From Sphingobacteriia bacterium (lineage in GTDB: Bacteria > Bacteroidota > Bacteroidia > Chitinophagales > Chitinophagaceae), in the NCBI GenBank assembly GCA_004294135.1, contig RDZY01000032.1:1-40548 (forward strand): 40,548 nucleotides of DNA, read 5' to 3'. Shown piece by piece: positions 1-6,701 of this stretch (the first letter of the stretch is position 1; the number at the start of each line of letters is the position of its first letter). Both the position numbers and the translations under genes were made by a program. Under the pieces are notes generated by a model. The model was not told the DNA's origin and did no database searches. It saw nothing but the letters and a program-made list of their open reading frames with translations.

Positions 1-1757
1 TGCCAACGGATCTATCTGCAAAAATCTTCCGATCTGCGCATCATAATTCCTAAACCCATAATCCAACCAGTTCAGCTCCCCTTCTTCACACAACTCCTTA
101 TCGTTGTAGCCATATTCATTCTTCAAAGAACCTTCTAAACCTGTATCGAGTTTTCTACTGCTGATGCCTACTATCTTCAAACCATAAGCATAGTAATGAT
201 TCTCTTCTATTATCCGCCCCCTTGTATGCCCTACTTTAAAATTATCGAAATATACCCATTCATCACTCTCATTACTTACATAAATATACGCATATCCGTT
301 TTTTGGTGCTTTTATATTTGCCAACGTTAGTGCCGCATTGCTATTATCCGCTCCTGCCACCCTTTGGCTCGTACTACCCTCCCCCACAAAATTAAATCTT
401 TCATCGAAAAACAATACACTTAAATACGATTTGGGGATATTGTCTGTTGCCCCTGACTGCGGATTGGTCGCATTCACAAAAGGTATATTACCCGATAACT
501 GTCCCGTTATATTTGCGGCCGATGTTTTGGTAATACCACTCGTAGCAGCTCCTCCTGATATCGCTTGTAGTAAGGATGACAGTACATCAGTTGCCAACTG
601 ATTCGTGCCACTGCTATTGCTTACCGCACTCTTGTAAAAATACTGCGTAGTAGCACTTAACTCATCGCCCGCCATTACCTTTAATAAACTATTCGGACCT
701 ACTTTATTGGTGAGCTTACTCAACCTACTCACACTATTGCCTATACTCCCATTGTTCCAGCCATTGCCACTCTGCTGACCAGGTATAGTCGTTACTGCAT
801 ACCTTGTTTGGCCTAGTTCATTGGCGCCTCCTGTTTGTCCAAATACTGGCTCTTCTATAACAGCCCTACCCGTTTCCATGGTGGCTGTTCCACTGCTAAA
901 ATGCGTTTCATCGGTTAAAACCATCCGCACATTTTGCTGGTAGTCTCTTATATAATAATCCCATACTCCTTTCTTCCCATCGGGCATGCTTAATGCCCCA
1001 TCTATACCCACCGTTTCATATCCATTGTTCTGTGCTTGGGGGGTGAGCAACCTTACCCTCCCTTCTTCCATTTGTATATACTGTAAGGTATTTGATTCGT
1101 ACACAAATTGGTTGATATAACTGGTGGTTTTGGTAACTCCTCCTTCAGGGGTATAACTGCGCTCGAGTTTATTACCATCTGCATCATACACTATTTTAAT
1201 GATGCCCTTACCCGCTATCTTTATTTGTTCGGGCTTATCTAAATGATTATACAGTATGCCCGTAGCTCCTGCTATGCCCGTAATATTTTTGTTGAGGTCT
1301 GCTATTAAATTGCCGTTGTTATCATACATATAATCATCGGCACCGCCATTGCTGCCATCTTTAAAATCGCCCATTTTACCATTGGTATATAGTTGCCACC
1401 CAATTTTTTATTTAAATAAGCACTTGGTTTTTTTACCTGCGCTGTTAACTGCGCTAGTTTGGCCGTAGTGCCACTGAACAAGACCGATGCTTTGAGGGAA
1501 TCTTTTAGGAATACTGCTTTTTTTAAGGAAGTTTCTCTTTTTTCTAGCTTACCCAACTGCTTTAATAAGCCCTTGGTGATACTCGCTTCCATCGCCTCGT
1601 ATTTGGCGGTTATTTTGTCGACTGGCAGTCGCTCCAACTGCATCAAGACCCCGCAATCCCAATATCGGCATAACCAATACAATCATTACCAAGCTGCTCA
1701 AGTAGATTTTTTGTAGGGCTGGCATGAACGGATTTTTGTACTCCAATATTACCCTTT
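1..1757 (-). pseudogene. RHS/YD-repeat protein, 3' part, frame-disrupted
   Basis: Read on the minus strand, bases from about 1408 down to 1 form one uninterrupted frame that continues past the left edge. It has the hallmarks of a Bacteroidota RHS protein: YMYDNNGNLIADLNKNI, a YD-type stretch VYDADGNKLERSY, YYIRDYQQNVRMVLTD, and the RHS core ending NWLDYGFRNYDAQIGRFLQIDPLA-like (seen as WLDYGFRNYDAQIGRFLQID). Upstream the protein-like reading changes frame twice: near the TATATA run at 1386-1391 and near the G run (plus CCCC) at 1649-1652. The middle segment reads as a Lys/Glu-rich coil (VDKITAKYEAMEASITK). The first segment starts right after a stop near 1757, with no start codon or signal peptide in that frame, so the large N-terminal part is missing. 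RHS proteins are usually very large surface or secreted proteins with variable toxin tips. Here the gene looks decayed; a sequencing indel could explain either break, but not the missing 5' part. Confidence 0.85.
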
Positions 1758-1793
1758 TAACTTTTATTTATATTGTAGTATTTAGTAAGATTT

Positions 1794-1817
1794 ATTTGTA
1801 GTTAACCTACTACAAAT
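1794..1817. repeat. Inverted repeat with TTTGTAGT / ACTACAAA arms
   Basis: Perfect 9-bp arms (ATTTGTAGT and ACTACAAAT) are separated by 6 bases. The site sits about 40 bases from the broken 5' end of the RHS remnant. It has no T-tract and so resembles a protein-binding site more than a terminator. The same 8-bp half-sites occur in the perfect inverted repeat at 40467-40498, with a wider spacer. Confidence 0.6.
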
Positions 1818-1826
1818 GATGTTTCG

Positions 1827-1911
1827 TTCGGGACTTGTTCGAGTGTGGGTCGGGGTTTTCCTTTGCTAGCGCGGGTTGTAGCACCCCAACCCCGAAGCTG
1901 TCCCGAAGCTG
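1827..1911. repeat. Nested inverted repeat with direct repeat
   Basis: The outer arms TTCGGGAC (1827-1834) and GTCCCGAA (1900-1907) enclose the inner arms TCGGGGTT (1850-1857) and AACCCCGA (1888-1895). The right side also contains CCCGAAGCTG twice in tandem (1891-1900 and 1902-1911). The local base composition is richer in G+C than the surroundings. This could fold into a long cruciform or RNA hairpin, or be the remains of a small non-autonomous mobile element. Confidence 0.5.
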
Positions 1912-2060
1912 ATACGGCAAAACACCTAGTAAAATCAGGAAAAAAGGAAAGACACTGATCTTACCCACCCGCTGAGAATTCCATCACAGTTTTTCCCCGA
2001 ATCGGTAATTAAAATTACTATTTACAGCAATAAATCGACCTTATTCCATACCAACTTGTA

Positions 2061-2084
2061 GTGATTTTATTAAAACAAAATCAC
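2061..2084. repeat. Hairpin GTGATTTT / AAAATCAC
   Basis: Perfect 8-bp arms are separated by 8 bases, about 300 bases upstream of the lipoprotein gene at 2388. It is AT-rich and its function is unknown. It could be a weak terminator or an operator. Confidence 0.35.
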
Positions 2085-2387
2085 CCTAATCAATTGTATT
2101 TAGCAAAAAAATGCGAGAATTAAATTTACACAATAGATTAGTATTGAGCTTTTTATGAGACTTAATAAAGATAAAAGTTAAAGAAGAGTGGAACGATGTA
2201 CAACAATTCTTCTTTTAATTTAATTCAATTTACACAAAAAAAATAGGAGATTTACATTCCCTCATATTAATCCAATATGACTATGTGTAACCAAAAGTTA
2301 TACAAATCGTTTACGGAATTATCCAAGGATATACCTTAAACGTTGGGCGGAGAATTTTATTTTATCTGACATCAAAAATTTATTATT

Positions 2388-3050
2388 ATGTCTCGTTTAT
2401 CAACAGGCATCATTTCATTGGGGGTTATTTTACTGGTTAGCTGTTCAGGCGGCAAACATAGTTCCAGCTCGAAAGGTTATTTAAAAAGCAGCTCCCCCCA
2501 AAATAATCCAAATGCCAATAATGAATACACCCCACCTACTAATGCTGCTGTGGCAATTGATAAAAGTCAGTACGTAGCATTCTCTCGTGAACTACAAATG
2601 CGCTTGGCTGCTTACACGGTTGATGTTAAACGTGTGCAATTTTATATTGATCAGAAACTGGTTCTTACCCGTTTTCTAGATAGCGCTAAAGCTGAAGTTT
2701 CTTCTGGTACCGTTCGCTTTATCAATGGTAAATTGATTAATGAAATTATCATACCCGCTCATACGCCTGGTATTATTGAATCGGTTGACGCATACGGCCT
2801 TCGTGTAAGTTTTGAGAACGGAAACTCCATACTATTCGTTCCTGCTGAAGGTGAAGAAAGATATGTTGTTGCTGGATCTAATTGGGACAATGGAACCGTT
2901 GAAATTCCATACGATAAAAGTATTTATCGTGTCGGAACGGGCACCACAAACGGCAGTGTTGCCGATGTAAGATTGGTTGTTAAATTAACCGATGTAAATA
3001 AAAGCGATAAGAAAACACGTACCCTTCCAGGTAGAAAACTAGGTTTATAA
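2388..3050 (+). CDS. Putative lipoprotein of unknown function
   Basis: A 220-residue protein. The N-terminus is a lipoprotein signal: hydrophobic ISLGVILLV followed by SCS, with Cys19 as the probable lipidated residue, then a Ser/Asn-rich linker to about residue 55. The body (about 60-220) is predicted mixed alpha/beta with no motif I recognise; it contains the stretch AFSRELQMRLAAY and a conserved-looking block on 'FENGNSILFVPAEGEERYVV'. It ends in a basic tail (KKTRTLPGRKLGL). It stands alone: a long non-coding stretch lies upstream and a strong hairpin terminator follows. The ATG at 2388 is the only sensible start because it precedes the signal directly. It is probably anchored in a membrane facing the periplasm. 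I cannot assign a function. Confidence 0.75.
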   Translation: MSRLSTGIISLGVILLVSCSGGKHSSSSKGYLKSSSPQNNPNANNEYTPPTNAAVAIDKSQYVAFSRELQMRLAAYTVDVKRVQFYIDQKLVLTRFLDSAKAEVSSGTVRFINGKLINEIIIPAHTPGIIESVDAYGLRVSFENGNSILFVPAEGEERYVVAGSNWDNGTVEIPYDKSIYRVGTGTTNGSVADVRLVVKLTDVNKSDKKTRTLPGRKLGL

Positions 3051-3080
3051 GATTTTTTGATTTTTAATCCCTTCCTTGAT

Positions 3081-3108
3081 AAAAAGCACTTTCGGGTGCT
3101 TTTTTGTT
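3081..3108. terminator. Intrinsic terminator, bidirectional
   Basis: Arms AAAAAGCAC (3081-3089) and GTGCTTTTT (3096-3104) with a 6-base TTTCGG loop are followed by a T-rich run on the plus strand and preceded by A's that give a U-tract on the minus strand. It lies between the convergent genes ending at 3050 and 3121 and can serve both. Confidence 0.85.
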
Positions 3109-3120
3109 TTTTAATACGCC

Positions 3121-4053
3121 TTATTGTTTGAAATCAAATAATGTAGCTGTAAATATTGCCCTTTCACGCTTCTTAAAAACCACATCCCAATCGCCTTTGT
3201 AACGCAAGGTTTTAGGGACTATTAAATTATTAATCCGCGTCATTTCTACTTCCATACTCACGTCAAAATCATAAACTCCTGCCTGATAACTCAAGGAATA
3301 ATTTCTGGCCACCACTTCCATTGTACGCATATCAAACCAAGTCACCATTTGATCTACCACCACTTGGTCTTTTTTTAAGAAGCTCAATGTTTCTTTGGGC
3401 AGAATGGAAAAAACATAACAAAGCGACCCCTTATACTCCTGTACATCTAATTTATAATTATACAATTTATGCGCATTATCATCGTACAAATCAAGCTTAT
3501 CCCCAATAAAAGGTATGCCTGCAATTTTTTTTCCAGGATTAAAGAAGAGCATTTTTAATTGCTCTTTGTGCTTTTCTATTCCCCGCTTATCGGCAAAATT
3601 GCGTACCCTACCTTTTACGATATTATTCTCTCCGCAAATACTGCCCTTTGTAAAAAATAGGCTGGCATACAATTCAGGAGTTGTATAATTGTAATTCTTT
3701 TTAGCATCATAAAAATCGCCCGTTACTTTCTCTTCCAACACTTCCATTGACCTACATCCGTTTAATGTATTTTGTCGCGTTTTACTGGACAATGAAGCTT
3801 GCACTTTCCCTTTTTTATCCATCATCTGGATATCGTTATAGGCGCTGAATCCAAGTATGCGCAAATTTCTAAACGCTTTATAAAAAGTAGTATCTTCTTT
3901 AATCTGTGCCAACAATCGCTTGTAATCAAAATTATTTCGAACCACTACTTCAGATAAAGTAAACCGTTGTTCATCTATCACTACAGAACTATCCTGCGCC
4001 ACTAGTTGGATGACGAAAAAAAATGCAATACTAAAAAATATCAAATACCTCAT
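3121..4053 (-). CDS. Secreted protein of unknown function
   Basis: A 310-residue protein with a Sec signal peptide (MRYLIFFSIAFFFVIQLVAQ, cleavage expected near residue 20). After it comes a short segment, FTLSEVVVRNNFDYKRLL, resembling the region after carboxypeptidase-regulatory-like domains in Bacteroidota surface proteins, and then a beta-rich body without known motifs. Two cysteines (in NGCRSME and SICGE) could form a disulfide. Its ATG overlaps the stop of def in an ATGA arrangement, so the two are translationally coupled. It is the last gene of the minus-strand run that starts at 6603. The coupling may simply reflect operon compaction; I cannot infer a shared role with deformylase. Confidence 0.75.
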   Translation of the reverse strand: MRYLIFFSIAFFFVIQLVAQDSSVVIDEQRFTLSEVVVRNNFDYKRLLAQIKEDTTFYKAFRNLRILGFSAYNDIQMMDKKGKVQASLSSKTRQNTLNGCRSMEVLEEKVTGDFYDAKKNYNYTTPELYASLFFTKGSICGENNIVKGRVRNFADKRGIEKHKEQLKMLFFNPGKKIAGIPFIGDKLDLYDDNAHKLYNYKLDVQEYKGSLCYVFSILPKETLSFLKKDQVVVDQMVTWFDMRTMEVVARNYSLSYQAGVYDFDVSMEVEMTRINNLIVPKTLRYKGDWDVVFKKRERAIFTATLFDFKQ

Positions 4054-4628
4054 TTAGCAAAACTCATTTTATAATCTACTTTCACTTTGCCTTTACTAAT
4101 ATCATTGAGTTTTCCTTGCAACATTTTTTTTCTCAATGGCTTAAGATAATCAATAAATAATTTGCCTTCTATATGATCATACTCATGCAGAATTACCCGA
4201 GCAGTGATGCCAGAGAATGTAGATCGATACGGTTTAAAATTTTCATCCAGATAAGTGATGGTTACCGATTCTCCCCGCATAATATCTTCCCTTATTTTAG
4301 GAATGCTGAGGCAACCTTCATTGTACGCCCATTCTTCACCCTGAATTGATTCTACTTGGGCGTTAATGAATACTTTTTTTATACCTGGCCGATCGTTATA
4401 AGTGATTTTTTCTTCTTCGTCCATATTTTCGAATATCTGTTCAGAGTCCACCACAAATAGCCTTATATCCTTATTTACTTGGGGTGCAGCCAGTCCTACC
4501 CCATTACTAGAATACATGGTTTCCCACATATCTTCTAAAAATTTAGCCAGATCGGGGTAATCTGCTTCAATGGGTTTACTGAGTTTTCTGAGTACTGGTG
4601 CCCCATATGCTACTATCGAAAGAATCAT
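4050..4628 (-). CDS. def: Peptide deformylase
   Basis: Removes the formyl group from the N-terminal Met of nascent proteins; a metal-dependent cytoplasmic enzyme. All three family motifs are present in the 192-residue product: GVGLAAPQ at 43-50, EGCLS at 104-108 with metal ligand Cys106, and HEYDH at 148-152 giving the two His ligands and the catalytic Glu149. Length is usual for the family. It has an acidic insert (about 66-75, NMDEEEKI) as seen in several Bacteroidota deformylases. It lies 60 bases downstream of ruvX and overlaps the next gene by ATGA. Confidence 0.97.
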   Translation of the reverse strand: MILSIVAYGAPVLRKLSKPIEADYPDLAKFLEDMWETMYSSNGVGLAAPQVNKDIRLFVVDSEQIFENMDEEEKITYNDRPGIKKVFINAQVESIQGEEWAYNEGCLSIPKIREDIMRGESVTITYLDENFKPYRSTFSGITARVILHEYDHIEGKLFIDYLKPLRKKMLQGKLNDISKGKVKVDYKMSFAK

Positions 4629-4688
4629 CTTAAAAGCTTTAATAAAGCTGCAAAACTACCTTGAAACAGGCAATGAACAAGGGATCAA

Positions 4689-5099
4689 CTACCTATTTTG
4701 CAAGTATTCTTGTAACATCATGGTAGCAGCTATCTGGTCAATATTGCCTTTCTCCCTCCGCTGCTTCTGTTTCATTCCCATATCTACCATGGCTCTTAGC
4801 GCCATTTTAGAGCTGTATCTCTCGTCCACCGTTTGAATGGGAATATGCGGAAAAATTTTTGTTAAATTTCTAATAGCTGCTTTCACCAAAGGAGTTGCGT
4901 GCGTGGGTGTATTGTTTAGATTCAAAGGCTCTCCTATTAGTATTAACTCAACCGATTCTTGCTTAAAATAATTCTGTAGAAACGGAATTAGCTCCTTAGT
5001 TGGGATGGTGGTTAATGCAGTCGCAATAATCTGCAATGGATCGGTTACTGCCAATCCAGTTCTTTTTCCACCATAATCAATGCAAATAATTCTAGCCAA
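4689..5099 (-). CDS. ruvX: Putative pre-16S rRNA nuclease / Holliday junction resolvase YqgF
   Basis: A 136-residue RNase H-fold protein of the YqgF/RuvX family, which processes the 5' end of 16S rRNA and was also proposed as a Holliday junction resolvase. Visible motifs are the first acidic strand CIDYGGKRTGLAVTD (Asp8), the conserved IGEPLNLN stretch near residue 55-62, VDERYSS near 93, and the C-terminal DQIAATMMLQEYL where the last catalytic Asp lies. Length is standard. It is 12 bases downstream of the ubiA-family gene and upstream of def, so it is part of the same run. Confidence 0.94.
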   Translation of the reverse strand: MARIICIDYGGKRTGLAVTDPLQIIATALTTIPTKELIPFLQNYFKQESVELILIGEPLNLNNTPTHATPLVKAAIRNLTKIFPHIPIQTVDERYSSKMALRAMVDMGMKQKQRREKGNIDQIAATMMLQEYLQNR

Positions 5100-5111
5100 T
5101 TTTTTAGTTTA

Positions 5112-6038
5112 TTACCAACCGTACTGTAAAAATAAGGAAGCAAGCACCAGTATTCCAAATACCATACTGGCAATGCCATTCGCCGTCATAAAAGCAATAT
5201 TTACTTTTGATAGATCATTGGGTTTCACCAGTGTATGTTGGTAAACCAGCATTCCAATAAATACCAATGCCCCCAACCAGTACAACCAATGGAATAAACC
5301 CCAAAACCCACCTACAATAATACAAGCACTACTAAGCAAATGAAGCAATTCTGAAACCCTTAATGCCCGCTTTTTACCCAGCTTACTGGGTATTGAATAC
5401 AATTGATTGCGCTGATCGAATTCAGTATCCTGCATGGCATAAATAATATCGAACCCACTTACCCAAAAAACGACTGCCAAAGAAAAAATAATGGGCAATA
5501 GGGCAAAAGAACCCGTAACTGCCAGATAGGCTCCAATAGGTGCTAGTGAGAGCCCAATTCCAAGTACAAGGTGACAAAGCGCTGTAAAGCGTTTGGTATA
5601 ACTGTAAAATAAAACTACGAATAAAGCAATGGGTGAAAGATAGAAACAAAGCGAATTAATAAAATAAGTGGTCGTCATAAACAACAGTGAACAAATAACT
5701 GTAAAAAGCAGTCCACCCTTGGCAGATACAATGCCAGCAGGTATTTCCCGAATAGCAGTTCGGGGATTGAGGGCATCAAAACGTCGGTCGAGGTAACGAT
5801 TAAACGCCATAGCAGCGCTTCGTGCGGTAATCATACAAATAATCACCAATACTAATTTACCCAGTATAAATGGGGAGACTAATCTGCGCATGGATGCTTC
5901 CCCTAAAGCATGTTCAAGTGCTTCTTTAGGAAGGGTCAATTGGGGTAAAGCAATAAAAAATCCAATCATTGCAAAAGGCATTGCAAAAATGGTATGGGAG
6001 AATTTTATGAGACTGAGGTAATTTTTAAAAGTGGACAA
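5112..6038 (-). CDS. UbiA-family polyprenyltransferase
   Basis: A 308-residue integral membrane protein with about eight or nine transmembrane helices. Both Asp-rich prenyl-diphosphate sites of the family are present: NRYLDRRFDALNPRT (about residues 80-95) and the second loop YAMQDTEFDQRNQLYSIPS (about 200-218). In Bacteroidota, members close to 4-hydroxybenzoate octaprenyltransferase usually act in quinone synthesis; because this phylum mainly uses menaquinone, a futalosine-pathway role (MqnP-like) is more likely than ubiquinone synthesis. No other quinone genes lie in the window, so the substrate stays open. It lies between the rRNA/tRNA methyltransferase gene and ruvX. Confidence 0.9.
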   Translation of the reverse strand: MSTFKNYLSLIKFSHTIFAMPFAMIGFFIALPQLTLPKEALEHALGEASMRRLVSPFILGKLVLVIICMITARSAAMAFNRYLDRRFDALNPRTAIREIPAGIVSAKGGLLFTVICSLLFMTTTYFINSLCFYLSPIALFVVLFYSYTKRFTALCHLVLGIGLSLAPIGAYLAVTGSFALLPIIFSLAVVFWVSGFDIIYAMQDTEFDQRNQLYSIPSKLGKKRALRVSELLHLLSSACIIVGGFWGLFHWLYWLGALVFIGMLVYQHTLVKPNDLSKVNIAFMTANGIASMVFGILVLASLFLQYGW

Positions 6039-6078
6039 ATGCTTTTATTTAGGGTTAAAAATCAGTAGCGTAAATACA

Positions 6079-6603
6079 TCAAAACCTGCCCTCTACTAGT
6101 TTCCACAGCACAATGCCAACCGCGACAGAAATATTTAAGGAATGTTTTGATCCAAACTGGGGAATTTCAATACAACCATCGCACAATGCAAGCACTTCAT
6201 CACTTACCCCATCTACTTCATTGCCAAAAACTACTGCTAGCTTACCTGTTTGTTGGGGGAACTGATGGAGTGAAATACTGCCTTCGGCTTGTTCCACCGC
6301 AAAAACAGTATAACCCTGCTCCTTTAATAATTCAATAGTGGCTACGCTACTTGCTGCATAATTCCATACCACCGTTTCAGTAGCACCTAAAGCCGTTTTT
6401 TGAATATCTCTATGCGGAGGTTTGGGCGTAACCCCACACAAATAAATAGATTCAATTAAAAAAGCATCCGCTGTTCTAAAAACACTCCCCACATTGTGCA
6501 TGCTCCTTATATTGTCTAACACAATCACCAAGGGTATTTTACCCGCCTCTTTAAAATCGGCCACGGTTTTCCTACCCAATTCCTGCATGGTCCATTTACG
6601 CAT
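6079..6603 (-). CDS. TrmH/SpoU-family RNA 2'-O-methyltransferase
   Basis: A SPOUT-class methyltransferase of 174 residues that methylates a ribose 2'-OH in tRNA or rRNA using SAM. Motif 1 is PLVIVLDNIRSMHNVGSVFRT (Asn and Arg of the active site), motif 2 is VVFGNEVDGVSDEVL, and motif 3 is IPQFGSKHSLNISVAVGIVLW, which together form the knotted SAM site. I chose the ATG at 6603 rather than the in-frame ATG at 6630, because MRKWTMQELGRKT matches the usual family N-terminus and a TAnnTTTG promoter box sits between the two. It is the first gene of the minus-strand run and diverges from mutS. Confidence 0.92.
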   Translation of the reverse strand: MRKWTMQELGRKTVADFKEAGKIPLVIVLDNIRSMHNVGSVFRTADAFLIESIYLCGVTPKPPHRDIQKTALGATETVVWNYAASSVATIELLKEQGYTVFAVEQAEGSISLHQFPQQTGKLAVVFGNEVDGVSDEVLALCDGCIEIPQFGSKHSLNISVAVGIVLWKLVEGRF

Positions 6604-6607
6604 ATGG

Positions 6608-6615
6608 CAAAGGTA
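6608..6615 (-). promoter_or_regulatory. Probable -7 promoter box of the methyltransferase operon
   Basis: On the minus strand TACCTTTG matches the Bacteroidota -7 consensus TAnnTTTG, only 5 bases before the ATG at 6603, implying a leaderless or nearly leaderless transcript. I see no good TTTG box 19-21 bases upstream, so confidence is limited. Confidence 0.45.
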
Positions 6616-6662
6616 AAACCATCTATTCAATTACGCCTTACTTTTCCACATCAAGCGCAGCA

Positions 6663-6695
6663 ATTGCTAGGGATTAAAGTGCATCACTATATTTG
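6663..6695 (+). promoter_or_regulatory. Promoter of mutS
   Basis: ATTG at 6663-6666 is followed after 21 bases by TATATTTG at 6688-6695, a match to the Bacteroidota promoter consensus. Transcription would start around 6700, directly at the ATG at 6702, so the mRNA would be leaderless or nearly so. This also argues against the upstream TTG at 6693 as the start. Confidence 0.65.
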
Positions 6696-6701
6696 TCAAC
6701 T

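Larger units (their letters stand above)
1758..2387. other. Gene-free stretch with several inverted repeats
   Basis: I see no credible coding region in these 630 bases. They hold a 9-bp-arm inverted repeat at 1794-1817, a nested pair of complementary arms with a 10-bp direct repeat at 1827-1911, and an 8-bp perfect hairpin at 2061-2084. The heptamer TTGTAGT or its complement occurs four times (1773, 1796, 1809 on the opposite strand, 2056). The stretch borders the truncated 5' end of the RHS remnant, so part of it may be a deletion or insertion scar. Confidence 0.6.

Noticed and set aside
338..601. Open reading frame of 87 codons on the plus strand
   Set aside because: It is antisense to the well-supported RHS core frame and shows no protein-like motif.
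1549..1746. Minus-strand reading starting MEYKNPFMPALQ with a hydrophobic stretch resembling a signal peptide
   Set aside because: The frame next to it (KNLLEQLGNDCIGYADIGIAG) reads as a better continuation of the RHS protein, the start would be TTG, and the hydrophobic run is a likely frame artefact.
1827..1850. TTCGAGT near 1839 as a copy of the tRNA-Lys T loop, i.e. an attachment-site duplicate
   Set aside because: Only about seven bases match and the flanking T-stem and acceptor sequences do not, so it is not a tRNA-derived att site.
2388..3050. Lipoprotein as a gliding-motility (Gld) protein
   Set aside because: Beyond a lipoprotein signal I see no feature of GldB, GldD, GldH, GldI or GldJ, and no gliding genes are adjacent.
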